From: JBCDHN01 sp964351855
GTDB lineage: Bacteria > Verrucomicrobiota > Verrucomicrobiia > Verrucomicrobiales > DEV007
Assembly: GCA_964351855.1 (NCBI GenBank)
Contig: CAYGQD010000180.1
Coordinates: 1-15,058, forward strand
Direction of reading: 5' to 3'
DNA length: 15,058 nt
The notes beneath the pieces are model-generated. The model searched no databases, was not told the origin of the DNA, and was given only the letters and a program-made list of their open reading frames with translations. The stretch's first letter is position 1. The number at the start of each line of letters is the position of its first letter. Shown one piece after another: positions 7,901-13,989 of this stretch. Both the position numbers and the translations under genes were made by a program.

Positions 7901-8959
7901 GCCTTTGTCGAGGATCTACCTCTTCATACGGAACAACGCTTGTTTGCCGAGGTCTACTTTCGAAGAGACGCGGATTCATTCTCACGACTGGCAACGCGTT
8001 TCAATGACACCCGGTTTTTGCATCGCAATCTGGAAGAAGCCATCTTTCGCAACCTGTGCCGCGATGCCCGGGCCGGTATGTTCCTGTCTGCAAAGCTCGA
8101 AAGGTGGGCAGCAAGTCGTGATTTCGCGAACGAATTGGAAGAGAGTCGCAAAGCTAGACACCCCACTGAGATGGTTGACAGGCTGGAACCGTGGGTTCGT
8201 TGGTCCACCTACCAGCTTACCGAAGGACACTCTGAGCTATGGGAGAAATTGCTGGCGCATGCAGTCAAGGAACGCTGGGGTTCGACCTTGGAGGGAAAGG
8301 TGAGGTATTCGGGGTATGTTGCTGCCCGTGAGATTCTCAGGGCGAACCCTCCGGATGGCTCATCGGCATTGGAGTTCGCCGAAAAGATGGGCTTTGGAAG
8401 CTCAACGATCTCGCCATCTCTTCGTAGCCGATGGTTCCGCAACTCTGATCGGCATTTTATCGAAGAAAGTCTACGCGTCGTGGTCCAAGGAGAGTATTTT
8501 CTCCGTCAGTTAGCGATGCAATGGCCGGATTTTGAGGAAGAGTGGCCTTCGCTCCCCAATCGTCTGACCTGGAACGATGAGGAGAAAACCGCGCTGAAAA
8601 CAGCGGCAGGGTTTCGGACGATGGTCACAGCATTCAATCCGGAATGGCCTTTGGAAAAGAAGCTCGATCTTTTGGTATACCTTTATCGATCAGAATTTCT
8701 TCAGTCGGCACCGGAAGTCGCATGGACGTTTCCGATTCTCAATGCGTTGCGTGCAGATCACTTCGAACCGGAAACCGCACTGGAACTGGGGAAACGACTC
8801 GAAAGGGATTCACCACGCGAGGGGCTACTGTTTGTTGAACTAGCAGAAGTCGCAGAAATGCTAGGAGATCGCGCAACAAGAAGCCATTACCTCGAATTGC
8901 TAAAACCCTACGCGGCAGTAGATACAAGATTGAAACGATATCTGGAATCCCAAAAGTAA
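4979..8959 (+). CDS. Very large exported all-helical protein, unknown function
   Basis: The 1326-residue product begins with a clear signal peptide (K/R-rich start, hydrophobic stretch ILLVVLLLQF, likely cleavage in the GSG-QEP region). The rest is soluble, with no transmembrane helix and no recognisable catalytic motif. The composition is rich in Leu, Glu, Arg, Ala and Phe, with many short amphipathic helices and few Gly or Pro. This suggests an alpha-solenoid of degenerate TPR/HEAT-like repeats and hence a periplasmic or surface scaffold. I could not phase a fixed repeat length. No good Shine-Dalgarno precedes ATG 4979; the ATG at 4972 is in another frame. Base composition looks AT-richer than the upstream genes, hinting at different ancestry. 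It is the first gene of a co-directional run with the metallopeptidase-like gene 129 bases downstream. I do not recognise the family. Confidence 0.85.
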   Translation: MKRSKSILLVVLLLQFCEVGSGQEPSLKEHLRKALLERWNRYENLGGNEDRLRQFRQLCEGMETIPELSLVALASRYVAPSAWEADSPTESWKDLAGSLDRLLQDDDPQSFQMALNYLEHQRIELLSFPELIGKAAFEAGVPDDEVSALFERMNFWQKRHHQTRTEFADAEVLWSVYQAAPERIIEVAFRSRPNERLALGEREVDWILDALVARELSWAPILHHADVELEEKGTVFHVPWIVRLLARAAGSENSLAFTETEVLYQSVVRSGTFSRESKEQLFARIWENFTLEKGGHQKMFLVSIGILVPEARKAMEHSLATFLKQSPNDQRNQEFEALALVMADANITSDFLSSQLATALVDRAAREQLDESFHALFSVFSDKLEIAPNWFNLFIQKGYFKAAEKVLVSAPTKSFPLRLRTKEDAEDLLTEGIPSFLAHATVEEQYIALGQFLLIFSLGDFWSRLDEEFATLKEQHLSLAIETLGAVEDIDEAVLEQCLRVIDDRKFHVQRVEPLYTKWRSRQNLEKILFRIKREEDALSSEKMDVWSQYFKHFPTNVDVERLNVEIGSLLRAEKDRDHARRIKTLCELLGVSKYQAVPALTSWVLVKCSLLGEPERGLTWMQEHLTLDVSAQDQKGSLYHNAIEEALESFATTRDSGLSLVRFLASLTTLDEYRTQIWLGGVASTNLSRIRRALSHRNNDYHLDEVASVWADVLEEFPSGRWLAHLLIPKMLHFMNDQGQMDDSSTRELAQIDLPKELRVILNDIHDKRIDFADLEPDFENIPFGVQQFFSLHLLNGFTFRNLENSSLESRYQIGVWIGEKLMERVENVERLEKERSIPIHQYYEALKLLSNEEPPTDQMVRRVEALLFQMQEIRLAAEKEDLSHTLEWHRDNLAAWQVRISLNLPKIPDDLQRAEIVQGRKHVSLTRQFSILILAGRNDLATQLLMERSDEFDFSKLTGGNHFTDKQWRQIEAFVEDLPLHTEQRLFAEVYFRRDADSFSRLATRFNDTRFLHRNLEEAIFRNLCRDARAGMFLSAKLERWAASRDFANELEESRKARHPTEMVDRLEPWVRWSTYQLTEGHSELWEKLLAHAVKERWGSTLEGKVRYSGYVAAREILRANPPDGSSALEFAEKMGFGSSTISPSLRSRWFRNSDRHFIEESLRVVVQGEYFLRQLAMQWPDFEEEWPSLPNRLTWNDEEKTALKTAAGFRTMVTAFNPEWPLEKKLDLLVYLYRSEFLQSAPEVAWTFPILNALRADHFEPETALELGKRLERDSPREGLLFVELAEVAEMLGDRATRSHYLELLKPYAAVDTRLKRYLESQK

Positions 8960-9088
8960 TGCACCACTCTGCCAATCTTGGAGATTTAGATTTTAGATTC
9001 ATTTTGATGTTTCAAACTCAGCAGGATACAAGTTACTTGATTCGCCGCGATACCTAACAAAACGATAAAAAAGCAGTTTGACTGTTGC
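8960..9088. other. AT-rich intergenic stretch before the Ca-repeat/metallopeptidase gene
   Basis: This 129-base spacer is much AT-richer than both neighbours and holds short TTAGATT-type direct repeats near 8986-9000. No convincing promoter or Shine-Dalgarno is seen. Reading back in the downstream gene's frame, it is open from 9041 (after TGA at 9038-9040) but contains no ATG, GTG or TTG before 9089. It could be an intact intergenic region, or the scar of a deletion that removed the true 5' end of the next gene. Confidence 0.5.
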
Positions 9089-11581
9089 ATGTACGATGAT
9101 TCCGAGAGTTCCGATGTCGCCGACTACGATGGCGATGGTCTTTTTGATGAGGAAGAGGCCACTTATGGGACGGATCCCGGGCTACCGGATTCCGACTTCG
9201 ATGGATTGACGGATTACGAGGAAATCTACGGCGTAGAAGTTTACCAGGTCTGGGTCGATACGTGGTCCGATCCGGCGGAAACCTCCTACATTTGGTGGGC
9301 GAATTCCTACACCACCTACAACCTCGATCCCCTGAACCCGGACACGGACTGGGACGGACTCCCGGACGGGTTCGAGCGCACCTACGGGACTGACCCGGCG
9401 GATGGCAACGACGCGCAATTCCCCGCCCCCGGCGGTCAACCCTTCCTCCTCGAATACTGGGACGGGACTGCCTATCCGTTTGATGCGGATGGCGACGGCT
9501 ACCCGGATGCCGCCGAGATCTCCGGCGCCTCGAATCCTCACGACCCCAACAGTGCGCCTGCCTCATCGACGGAATCTGAAGAATCGGAACCGGAAGAACC
9601 GTCCCCCGAAGACTCGCCGACTACCGACCCCGATAGTAGCAACCCATCTTCTGGTAGCGACGGCGGTTCTTCGGGTTCTTCAACGAATGCGGACACCGCA
9701 ACGGATTCTTCCGGGGCAACGGAAGGCAGCGGCGGGATGGACGCATCCGCCGGGAATGGGACCGGGGGAGACACGCCCGGGGATGGGGATGATACGTCGG
9801 AAGAGGAGGAAGAAGAGGCTGAGGGCTCGAAAGGGTATCGATTCGAGGTTCGGACCAATGGATTTGAGTGGGGTATCAAAAAACAAAGTTACGAAGTCGA
9901 AGACGGGGGCAGCGGCGAGACCCAGGAACAGAGTAGTTCGGGTGAAATAGACGACATTGGGGACGTTCTTCCTACGACATGGATTGAAGATACCGAGTTA
10001 ATAGCCAATTCCGCAACTGCCTCAGCTGGATGGAGCGTCGTTTCTGATGATACTGCAGCTCGGAAGTGGATCACAGCGCGGTATTCTCCAGTAGGTGAAT
10101 GGATGGAAAGTAACGCCGTATCCTGGTCCGCTTCAGCCTCCGCAGAACGTATTCCAAGTTCCGAACAGATTGAAGCGTTGGATGATGGGGGCTACCTCCA
10201 AATCGGAAGCGCGGAATTGATCGAGCTTCGCTTGGTTCTGGATGAACCGGCAAAGGGACAGGATTTCGTGAAGCAGTTTGTCCATGTTACGGAAGTCGCC
10301 AATTTGGACACCTATGCACCGGAGGGATCGGCGCCAGATCCGGTAATCCAGGTCCTGAAACTACGGGTTCCCGTTGGCGAAACCGAATCCGCGCAAACCA
10401 TCCGATTGGCACCGGCCGGTGGTTCCCCATCTGTGGATGAGGATTGGACGGAGAGCCTCCTGCCCGTGGAGGTACTCGTTCCGAAGGAGGACTCAACTTC
10501 GAGCGGATTTTCCAGCGATTTGATTTCGACTACCGAGTTGAAAGTCGCGAAATGGGAGGATGCTTTCGAGGGAACCGCAGAGAATCCGTCAGTGAAACAG
10601 GACTTAAACGAAGGAGATGTCGACCGGTTCTATCTGAAAGTTACCATGCCTTGGAATGAGGGACAAGGAACCGCGACGGTGAAGATCAAGACCGACAGTG
10701 ACCCCGAGAACGAGATTGAAGTCGTCGAGATTCCCGGCGAGCCGGGAGTGTTCCGCACAAACGGATTGATCTTGGTGTCAAATGAGACGGATGATCTTCA
10801 TCCGCAAAACACCGACGAGCAACTCACTGACGTTACGCACAAGGTGAAGTTGGGAGACACGGTAACGTTCACCGTGGAAACTCCCGCCGGCGGATCGGCT
10901 ACCATTGAAGCGACCGTCAAGAAGCGGGGGACGTTAAAGCTGAAAACTTGGCGGTTCCAAGGAGCGAATACCAGAAACGCTTCTCAGGTAGAGAGAGCAG
11001 TCGAAATCATGAAAGAAATCTTCGCCCAGATAGGCTTGGACGTCGCGCACACTCCGGCTCAGGGCCAAGTTGCATTCAACTTTGAAGTCCAACCAGCGCG
11101 ACTGAAGCTTTTTGAGTATGATGCGCAAAATTTAGAGGTTAGATTCCTTGAGGAAGGAAAAAACCTGATGGAGCAATTTTCAACTCCCGGCACTGTCGAT
11201 GCCTACTTCATTGAAACCATGGTTGGAGGAAGTGCGGCCACGATGGGACAGGCCATGACGGATGCATTTGTCACGACTCTACCCGGAGAAACCGACATCA
11301 TTGGAAACCTCCTCAAATATACTGACAAAGTATTCATCAAGGATCTCTTGATTGCCGACCACCTACTCGGTTTTGGAGGATACGATGGTGTCGAACACGT
11401 GTTGGCTCATGAAGTTCTCCATCTCCCTGGATCAATCGAGCACGAACCGGAAACATATAACTTGATGCACAAAAAATTGGTAGAATGGAGCGATAGCGTC
11501 ACGGATCAGCGTCGTATTTCACAAGCCCAGGAAGACACCGTATTCGGCCTAAACTTCACCTATATCGAATTGGAAGAATGA
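9089..11581 (+). CDS. Ca-binding-repeat protein with C-terminal zinc-metallopeptidase-like domain
   Basis: The 830-residue product has several parts. Four thrombospondin type 3-like calcium loops (D-x-D-x-D-G-x-x-D-x-x-E/F) start at residues 12, 34, 85 and 132. A low-complexity Ser/Glu/Asp/Gly/Thr linker spans about 158-250, including EEEEEE. A beta-rich region of unknown type runs from about 250 to 620. The C-terminal domain has HEVLH at 774-778, then L-P-G781-S-I-E784-H785 and N-L-M793. HExxHxxG plus a following Met resembles metzincin peptidases, where H774 and H778 bind zinc, E775 is the general base and the third ligand is normally G+3. Here G+3 is Glu and H785 is at G+4, so it is non-canonical. 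Such repeats normally act outside the cell, yet no signal peptide is visible and no SD precedes ATG 9089; the N-terminus may be lost. The stop overlaps the next gene's start. Confidence 0.8.
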   Translation: MYDDSESSDVADYDGDGLFDEEEATYGTDPGLPDSDFDGLTDYEEIYGVEVYQVWVDTWSDPAETSYIWWANSYTTYNLDPLNPDTDWDGLPDGFERTYGTDPADGNDAQFPAPGGQPFLLEYWDGTAYPFDADGDGYPDAAEISGASNPHDPNSAPASSTESEESEPEEPSPEDSPTTDPDSSNPSSGSDGGSSGSSTNADTATDSSGATEGSGGMDASAGNGTGGDTPGDGDDTSEEEEEEAEGSKGYRFEVRTNGFEWGIKKQSYEVEDGGSGETQEQSSSGEIDDIGDVLPTTWIEDTELIANSATASAGWSVVSDDTAARKWITARYSPVGEWMESNAVSWSASASAERIPSSEQIEALDDGGYLQIGSAELIELRLVLDEPAKGQDFVKQFVHVTEVANLDTYAPEGSAPDPVIQVLKLRVPVGETESAQTIRLAPAGGSPSVDEDWTESLLPVEVLVPKEDSTSSGFSSDLISTTELKVAKWEDAFEGTAENPSVKQDLNEGDVDRFYLKVTMPWNEGQGTATVKIKTDSDPENEIEVVEIPGEPGVFRTNGLILVSNETDDLHPQNTDEQLTDVTHKVKLGDTVTFTVETPAGGSATIEATVKKRGTLKLKTWRFQGANTRNASQVERAVEIMKEIFAQIGLDVAHTPAQGQVAFNFEVQPARLKLFEYDAQNLEVRFLEEGKNLMEQFSTPGTVDAYFIETMVGGSAATMGQAMTDAFVTTLPGETDIIGNLLKYTDKVFIKDLLIADHLLGFGGYDGVEHVLAHEVLHLPGSIEHEPETYNLMHKKLVEWSDSVTDQRRISQAQEDTVFGLNFTYIELEE
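9563..9832 (+). other. Low-complexity acidic/Ser-Gly linker region
   Basis: Within the 830-residue protein this stretch encodes residues about 159-248, made almost entirely of Ser, Glu, Asp, Gly, Thr, Pro and Ala and ending in a run of Glu. It separates the Ca-binding repeats from the beta-rich and peptidase-like parts and probably acts as an extended spacer or cell-wall-type linker. There is no fixed repeat unit. Confidence 0.75.
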
Positions 11582-12177
11582 AGAGCGTTCAATTCACCAT
11601 GTTACTTGTGTGGTTAACTAGCTGCTGTTTCGCACAAGAACAGCGACCGGACGGAATCTCTGAACGGCTGTTTTCCGATTCGGCAAGAATGGTTGAGGAC
11701 TCGATCTACGGTAATTCGATCGCAGGTCGATACATCGTTAAAAATCCCGAGAGATTTCGTGAGCCATTGAAAGAGTTCGCGGCAGAAACCGAGAAACCCG
11801 GCCCGCTTATTTCTGCGGCGCATTTGGCATATGGAATTCTGCCGGACGAGGAATTCTTTCGAATTGCTGAGAAAGCCATCGCTAAACTTCCTGTGGATGG
11901 AGGTGAACTAGTGAATGAATACCGGGATCGGCTCGAAAAGCTGATCCAAAAGAAAAAGGGTGAAATCAGCAGCAGGGAAGCCGTGCCTATGGATACCGAA
12001 CCTGCTGGGCCACCTGCTCAGGAAGCAAATGGTGAACGTTCTCCTTCGCTTGAGGTAAGGGAAAGGGAGGGCGATTCGTCCGGCTTACCAACGTGGGTGC
12101 TCATTGCCGTTGTAGCTGCGATTCTTGGAATCATGGTCCTCCTGATCCGGACCTTCTTGCGTGGTCGAGCGTCGTAG
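11578..12177 (+). CDS. Small membrane-anchored exported protein coupled to the metallopeptidase-like gene
   Basis: The 199-residue protein begins with a signal sequence (MLLVWLTSCCFAQ). It can be read as a lipoprotein signal (L-T-S-C lipobox, Cys at residue 16) or as a type I cleavage after FAQ. Residues 20-130 are helical and charged with no motif I know; 130-165 is a Pro/Glu/Ser-rich linker. Residues about 170-190 (WVLIAVVAAILGIMVLLI) form a transmembrane helix followed by a short basic tail (RTFLRGRAS), so the C-terminus is probably cytoplasmic and the bulk extracytoplasmic. The ATG lies in an ATGA overlap with the upstream stop, the classic arrangement for translational coupling, so the two products are likely made together and may interact. 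Possible roles are membrane anchor, inhibitor, immunity protein or chaperone of the peptidase; none is proven. Confidence 0.8.
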   Translation: MKSVQFTMLLVWLTSCCFAQEQRPDGISERLFSDSARMVEDSIYGNSIAGRYIVKNPERFREPLKEFAAETEKPGPLISAAHLAYGILPDEEFFRIAEKAIAKLPVDGGELVNEYRDRLEKLIQKKKGEISSREAVPMDTEPAGPPAQEANGERSPSLEVREREGDSSGLPTWVLIAVVAAILGIMVLLIRTFLRGRAS

Positions 12178-12222
12178 CGCTGTCGCTCAGATCAACGGCC
12201 ACCCGGAATCGGAGGCGCAATC

Positions 12223-12235
12223 TGCCCAACGGGCA
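12223..12235 (+). other. Small perfect hairpin downstream of the three-gene block
   Basis: TGCCC-AAC-GGGCA forms a 5-bp stem with a 3-base loop 45 bases after the stop of the 199-residue protein. No T-run follows directly, so it is not a convincing intrinsic terminator. A T6 run occurs only at 12286-12291, where the nearest stem (AAAGCC with GGCCTTT) is bulged and weak. Confidence 0.35.
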
Positions 12236-12247
12236 ACGAAAGACCTA

Positions 12248-12279
12248 GAAAGCCTAGAAGGGAGAAAGCCTAGAAGGGA
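12248..12279. repeat. Two perfect 16-bp tandem repeats
   Basis: GAAAGCCTAGAAGGGA occurs twice back to back (12248-12263 and 12264-12279). A diverged partial unit (GAAAGACCTAGAA) lies just upstream from 12238. The array sits in the 190-base non-coding gap between the 199-residue protein gene and the broken transposase, followed by GGGCC and a T6 run. It may be a slippage-prone microsatellite. Confidence 0.9.
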
Positions 12280-12541
12280 CGGGCCTTTTTTGCGTTAGAA
12301 ATCGACCCAGCCATAAATTCTAAGATTTCTGCTTGCGCACGGCAATTGGTTTGCTCGATTCTCAATCATGAGAATCGCCCGCGTCCTTGGCCCCGAATCC
12401 TGTTCCAGCCATTGCTACCACATCATGGCTCGCGCGATCGAGGGGCGGATGATTTTTGATGACATCGCCAAGGAGAAGTTTCGGGCCTTGCTCGATGTCC
12501 ATTGCCGGTTTGCTCAGATTCGGCTGATCACCTTTTGCATC

Positions 12542-12753
12542 TAAGCGTGGTGAACATGAACTAGGCGAACGAAATAGAGGTACCTTAATTTTGAAAGGAA
12601 GCTCGCTATTGCTCGAAGAACAGATGATCGCGGGCTTTTTTCTCAATTTCAGCGTTGCTCGTCAGTCACTGAGCCCGCTCAGCTTCTTCCTCCCGCCTTG
12701 AACTTGAAAAAGTATCCTCGCGAATTTCATTCCCCTACTTCGTGCTCACCACG
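12542..12753. mobile_element. 212-bp MITE-like insertion inside the transposase gene
   Basis: The ends are long imperfect inverted repeats: 12545-12575 pairs with the reverse complement of 12724-12754 at 26 of 31 positions, the first nine (GCGTGGTGA) being perfect. Weaker similarity continues inward for about 20 more bases. Excising 212 bases restores the transposase frame exactly (ATC then CTG GGC AAC, giving I-L-G-N-H-W-H). CT at 12541-12542 and at 12754-12755 could be a 2-bp target duplication, though it overlaps the repeat ends, so the exact boundary is ambiguous. No gene lies inside, so it would need a transposase in trans. This sort of element is a miniature inverted-repeat transposable element. 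Confidence 0.8.
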
Positions 12754-13005
12754 CTGGGCAACCACTGGCACGCGCTGGTGGAGGTTCCTGATCCGCAGGA
12801 GAATCCTCTGATCGATGCCCCGGATACGGTGTTTCTCGACCACTTGGAAATCCTTTACGGAGAGAAGGTGATCGAGGGCATCGCCACTCAGCTGAGCGAT
12901 TTCCGGGAGAGCGGGCTTCATTCTCGGGCGGAGGAATTGCGGCAGGGTTACCTGCGGCGGATGCGGGATTTATCGGTCTTCGTGAAGGAGTTACAGCAGC
13001 GTTTC

Positions 13006-13072
13006 TATCCCTCCTTCGTCGGGCTCTGCGGTTAGGCTTCGCCAGGTTTAGTCCGCTACCGCGGCTAAGCAG
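13006..13072. mobile_element. 67-bp palindromic insertion inside the transposase gene
   Basis: Removing 67 bases joins 'LQQRF' to 'SQWYNRR' in the family's expected order and repairs a one-base frame offset; the boundary is ambiguous by one base. The insert is an imperfect palindrome: GCGGTTAG (13028-13035) against CTACCGC (13056-13062), with outer arms CCTTCGTCGG against GCGGCTAAGC. Size and fold fit a REP/REPIN-like unit. It introduces TAG at 13033. RAYT proteins are known to be tied to REP elements, so such an insertion in a RAYT gene is notable. Confidence 0.65.
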
Positions 13073-13678
13073 TCCCAATGGTATAACCGCCGGGCGAAGC
13101 GGCGCGGACCGCTGTGGCAGGATCGGTTCAAGAGCGTGTTGGTCGAAGGCAAGGGTAGCCCGCTCAAGACGATGGCGGCGTATATCGATTTGAATCCGGT
13201 CCGGGCCCGGCTGGTGCGCGATCCGAAGGATTATCGCTGGAGTGGCTACGGGGAGGCGGTTGGCGGCAAGGCGCGGGCTCGCGAGGGGCTGACGCGGCTG
13301 GTGGAGGATACGATGGGTTGCTCTGGCGGCGCGGAGAATTGGAAAGCGGTTCAGAAGGTGTATCGCTGCTGGCTCTATGGAGATGGACGCGAGCGGCTCG
13401 ATGAGGACGGCAAGGTAACAAAGCGCGGGTTTTCAGCGGAGAGTTCTGAGGCGGTGGTCGAGCGCGAAGAGGGTGCCTTGGCCTGGAGGGTGCTGGTGAA
13501 GGCACGGGTGCGCTATTTTAGCGACGGGGTGGCGCTGGGCTCCAAGGCGTATGTCGAGGAGGTGTTTCGGGTGCGACGCGAGAAATTTGGGGTGAAACGG
13601 CTCGATGGAGCGCGCAAGATGCGTGAGGTGGATTGGGGCGGACTGGTGAATATGCAAGATCTGCGCGGCGAGTTGTAA

Positions 13679-13989
13679 AACGGGCCCTCAAGCTTCTGAA
13701 GTTCTGACGGAAGGGGCGGGAAAGGCACCTGCGGTCGGATCAGCGTGCAGGGACCACGCCAACCTTCGCCCGGAACCGGTTGGGCTGAGGGTCAAAAAGA
13801 CTTGAAGCGGGATTTGATTCCCCAATTTCGGCGATCGCGATTGATTCTATGGGGACTCTTTGTTAAAAACCAGGAAGTTTTGAAGTTCAGTGTAAGAATG
13901 ATCCGTCCCTTTCCCTCCTTCCATCACACGCGTGGCAAGGCGATCGGGACAACTCGACATTAAGTGTGAGGTTGCGTAGGCTTATCGGA
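13679..13989. other. Non-coding stretch after the transposase pseudogene, with a concentric inverted repeat
   Basis: I see no credible gene in these 311 bases. The only notable structure is TCCCCA (13819-13824) and TGGGGA (13850-13855) placed symmetrically about the 8-bp palindrome ATCGCGAT (13834-13841). The symmetry centres differ by only half a base. It is followed by CTCTTTGTTAAA, which shares TTTGTTAAA with the left end of the element near 1341. It may be a relic of the transposase's flanking repeats or a protein binding site. Confidence 0.45.

Larger units (their letters stand above)
12368..13678 (+). pseudogene. RAYT-type (REP-associated tyrosine) transposase, disrupted by two insertions
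   Basis: Three coding segments join into one transposase-like frame. They are 12368-12541 (58 codons, with 'HCYHIMAR' and ending 'LITFCI'), about 12754-13005 (84 codons, beginning 'LGNHWHALVEVP') and 13073-13678 (201 codons plus stop, beginning 'SQWYNRR'). Joined, they give about 343 residues with the family order: YHxMxR near the start, H-W-H at about residues 62-64 as the HUH metal site, then 'WYNRR-x5-GPLWQDRFKSVLVE' and 'YIDLNPVRARLV', hallmark motifs of RAYT/IS200-like Y1 transposases. The C-terminal extension of about 150 residues fits the larger environmental RAYTs. RAYTs are HUH single-strand transposases linked to REP palindromes. As it stands the gene is dead: TAA follows at 12542 and TAG at 13033. 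No Shine-Dalgarno is obvious at ATG 12368. Confidence 0.88.

Noticed and set aside
9007..9057. 16-codon open frame (MFQTQQ...) upstream of the Ca-repeat gene
   Set aside because: It is too short, without a Shine-Dalgarno, and does not connect in frame with the gene, so it is unlikely to be a missing signal peptide.
9054..9566. Minus-strand Arg/His-rich frame opposite the Ca-binding repeats
   Set aside because: It is a complement shadow of Asp/Gly-rich codons; no start signal or homology.
12223..12291. Intrinsic terminator after the three-gene block
   Set aside because: The hairpin at 12223-12235 lacks a following T-run, and the T6 run at 12286-12291 has only a bulged weak stem; not strong enough to call.
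12727..13078. Minus-strand frames opposite the middle of the transposase
   Set aside because: They are shadows; the plus strand carries GNHWH and other transposase motifs.
13831..13838. GCGATCGC, the cyanobacterial HIP1 octamer
   Set aside because: A single occurrence is noted here and nothing else points to a cyanobacterium; likely chance inside a larger palindrome.
13745..13963. 72-codon plus-strand frame after the transposase
   Set aside because: No motif, no ribosome binding site and irregular composition; better explained as chance in non-coding sequence.
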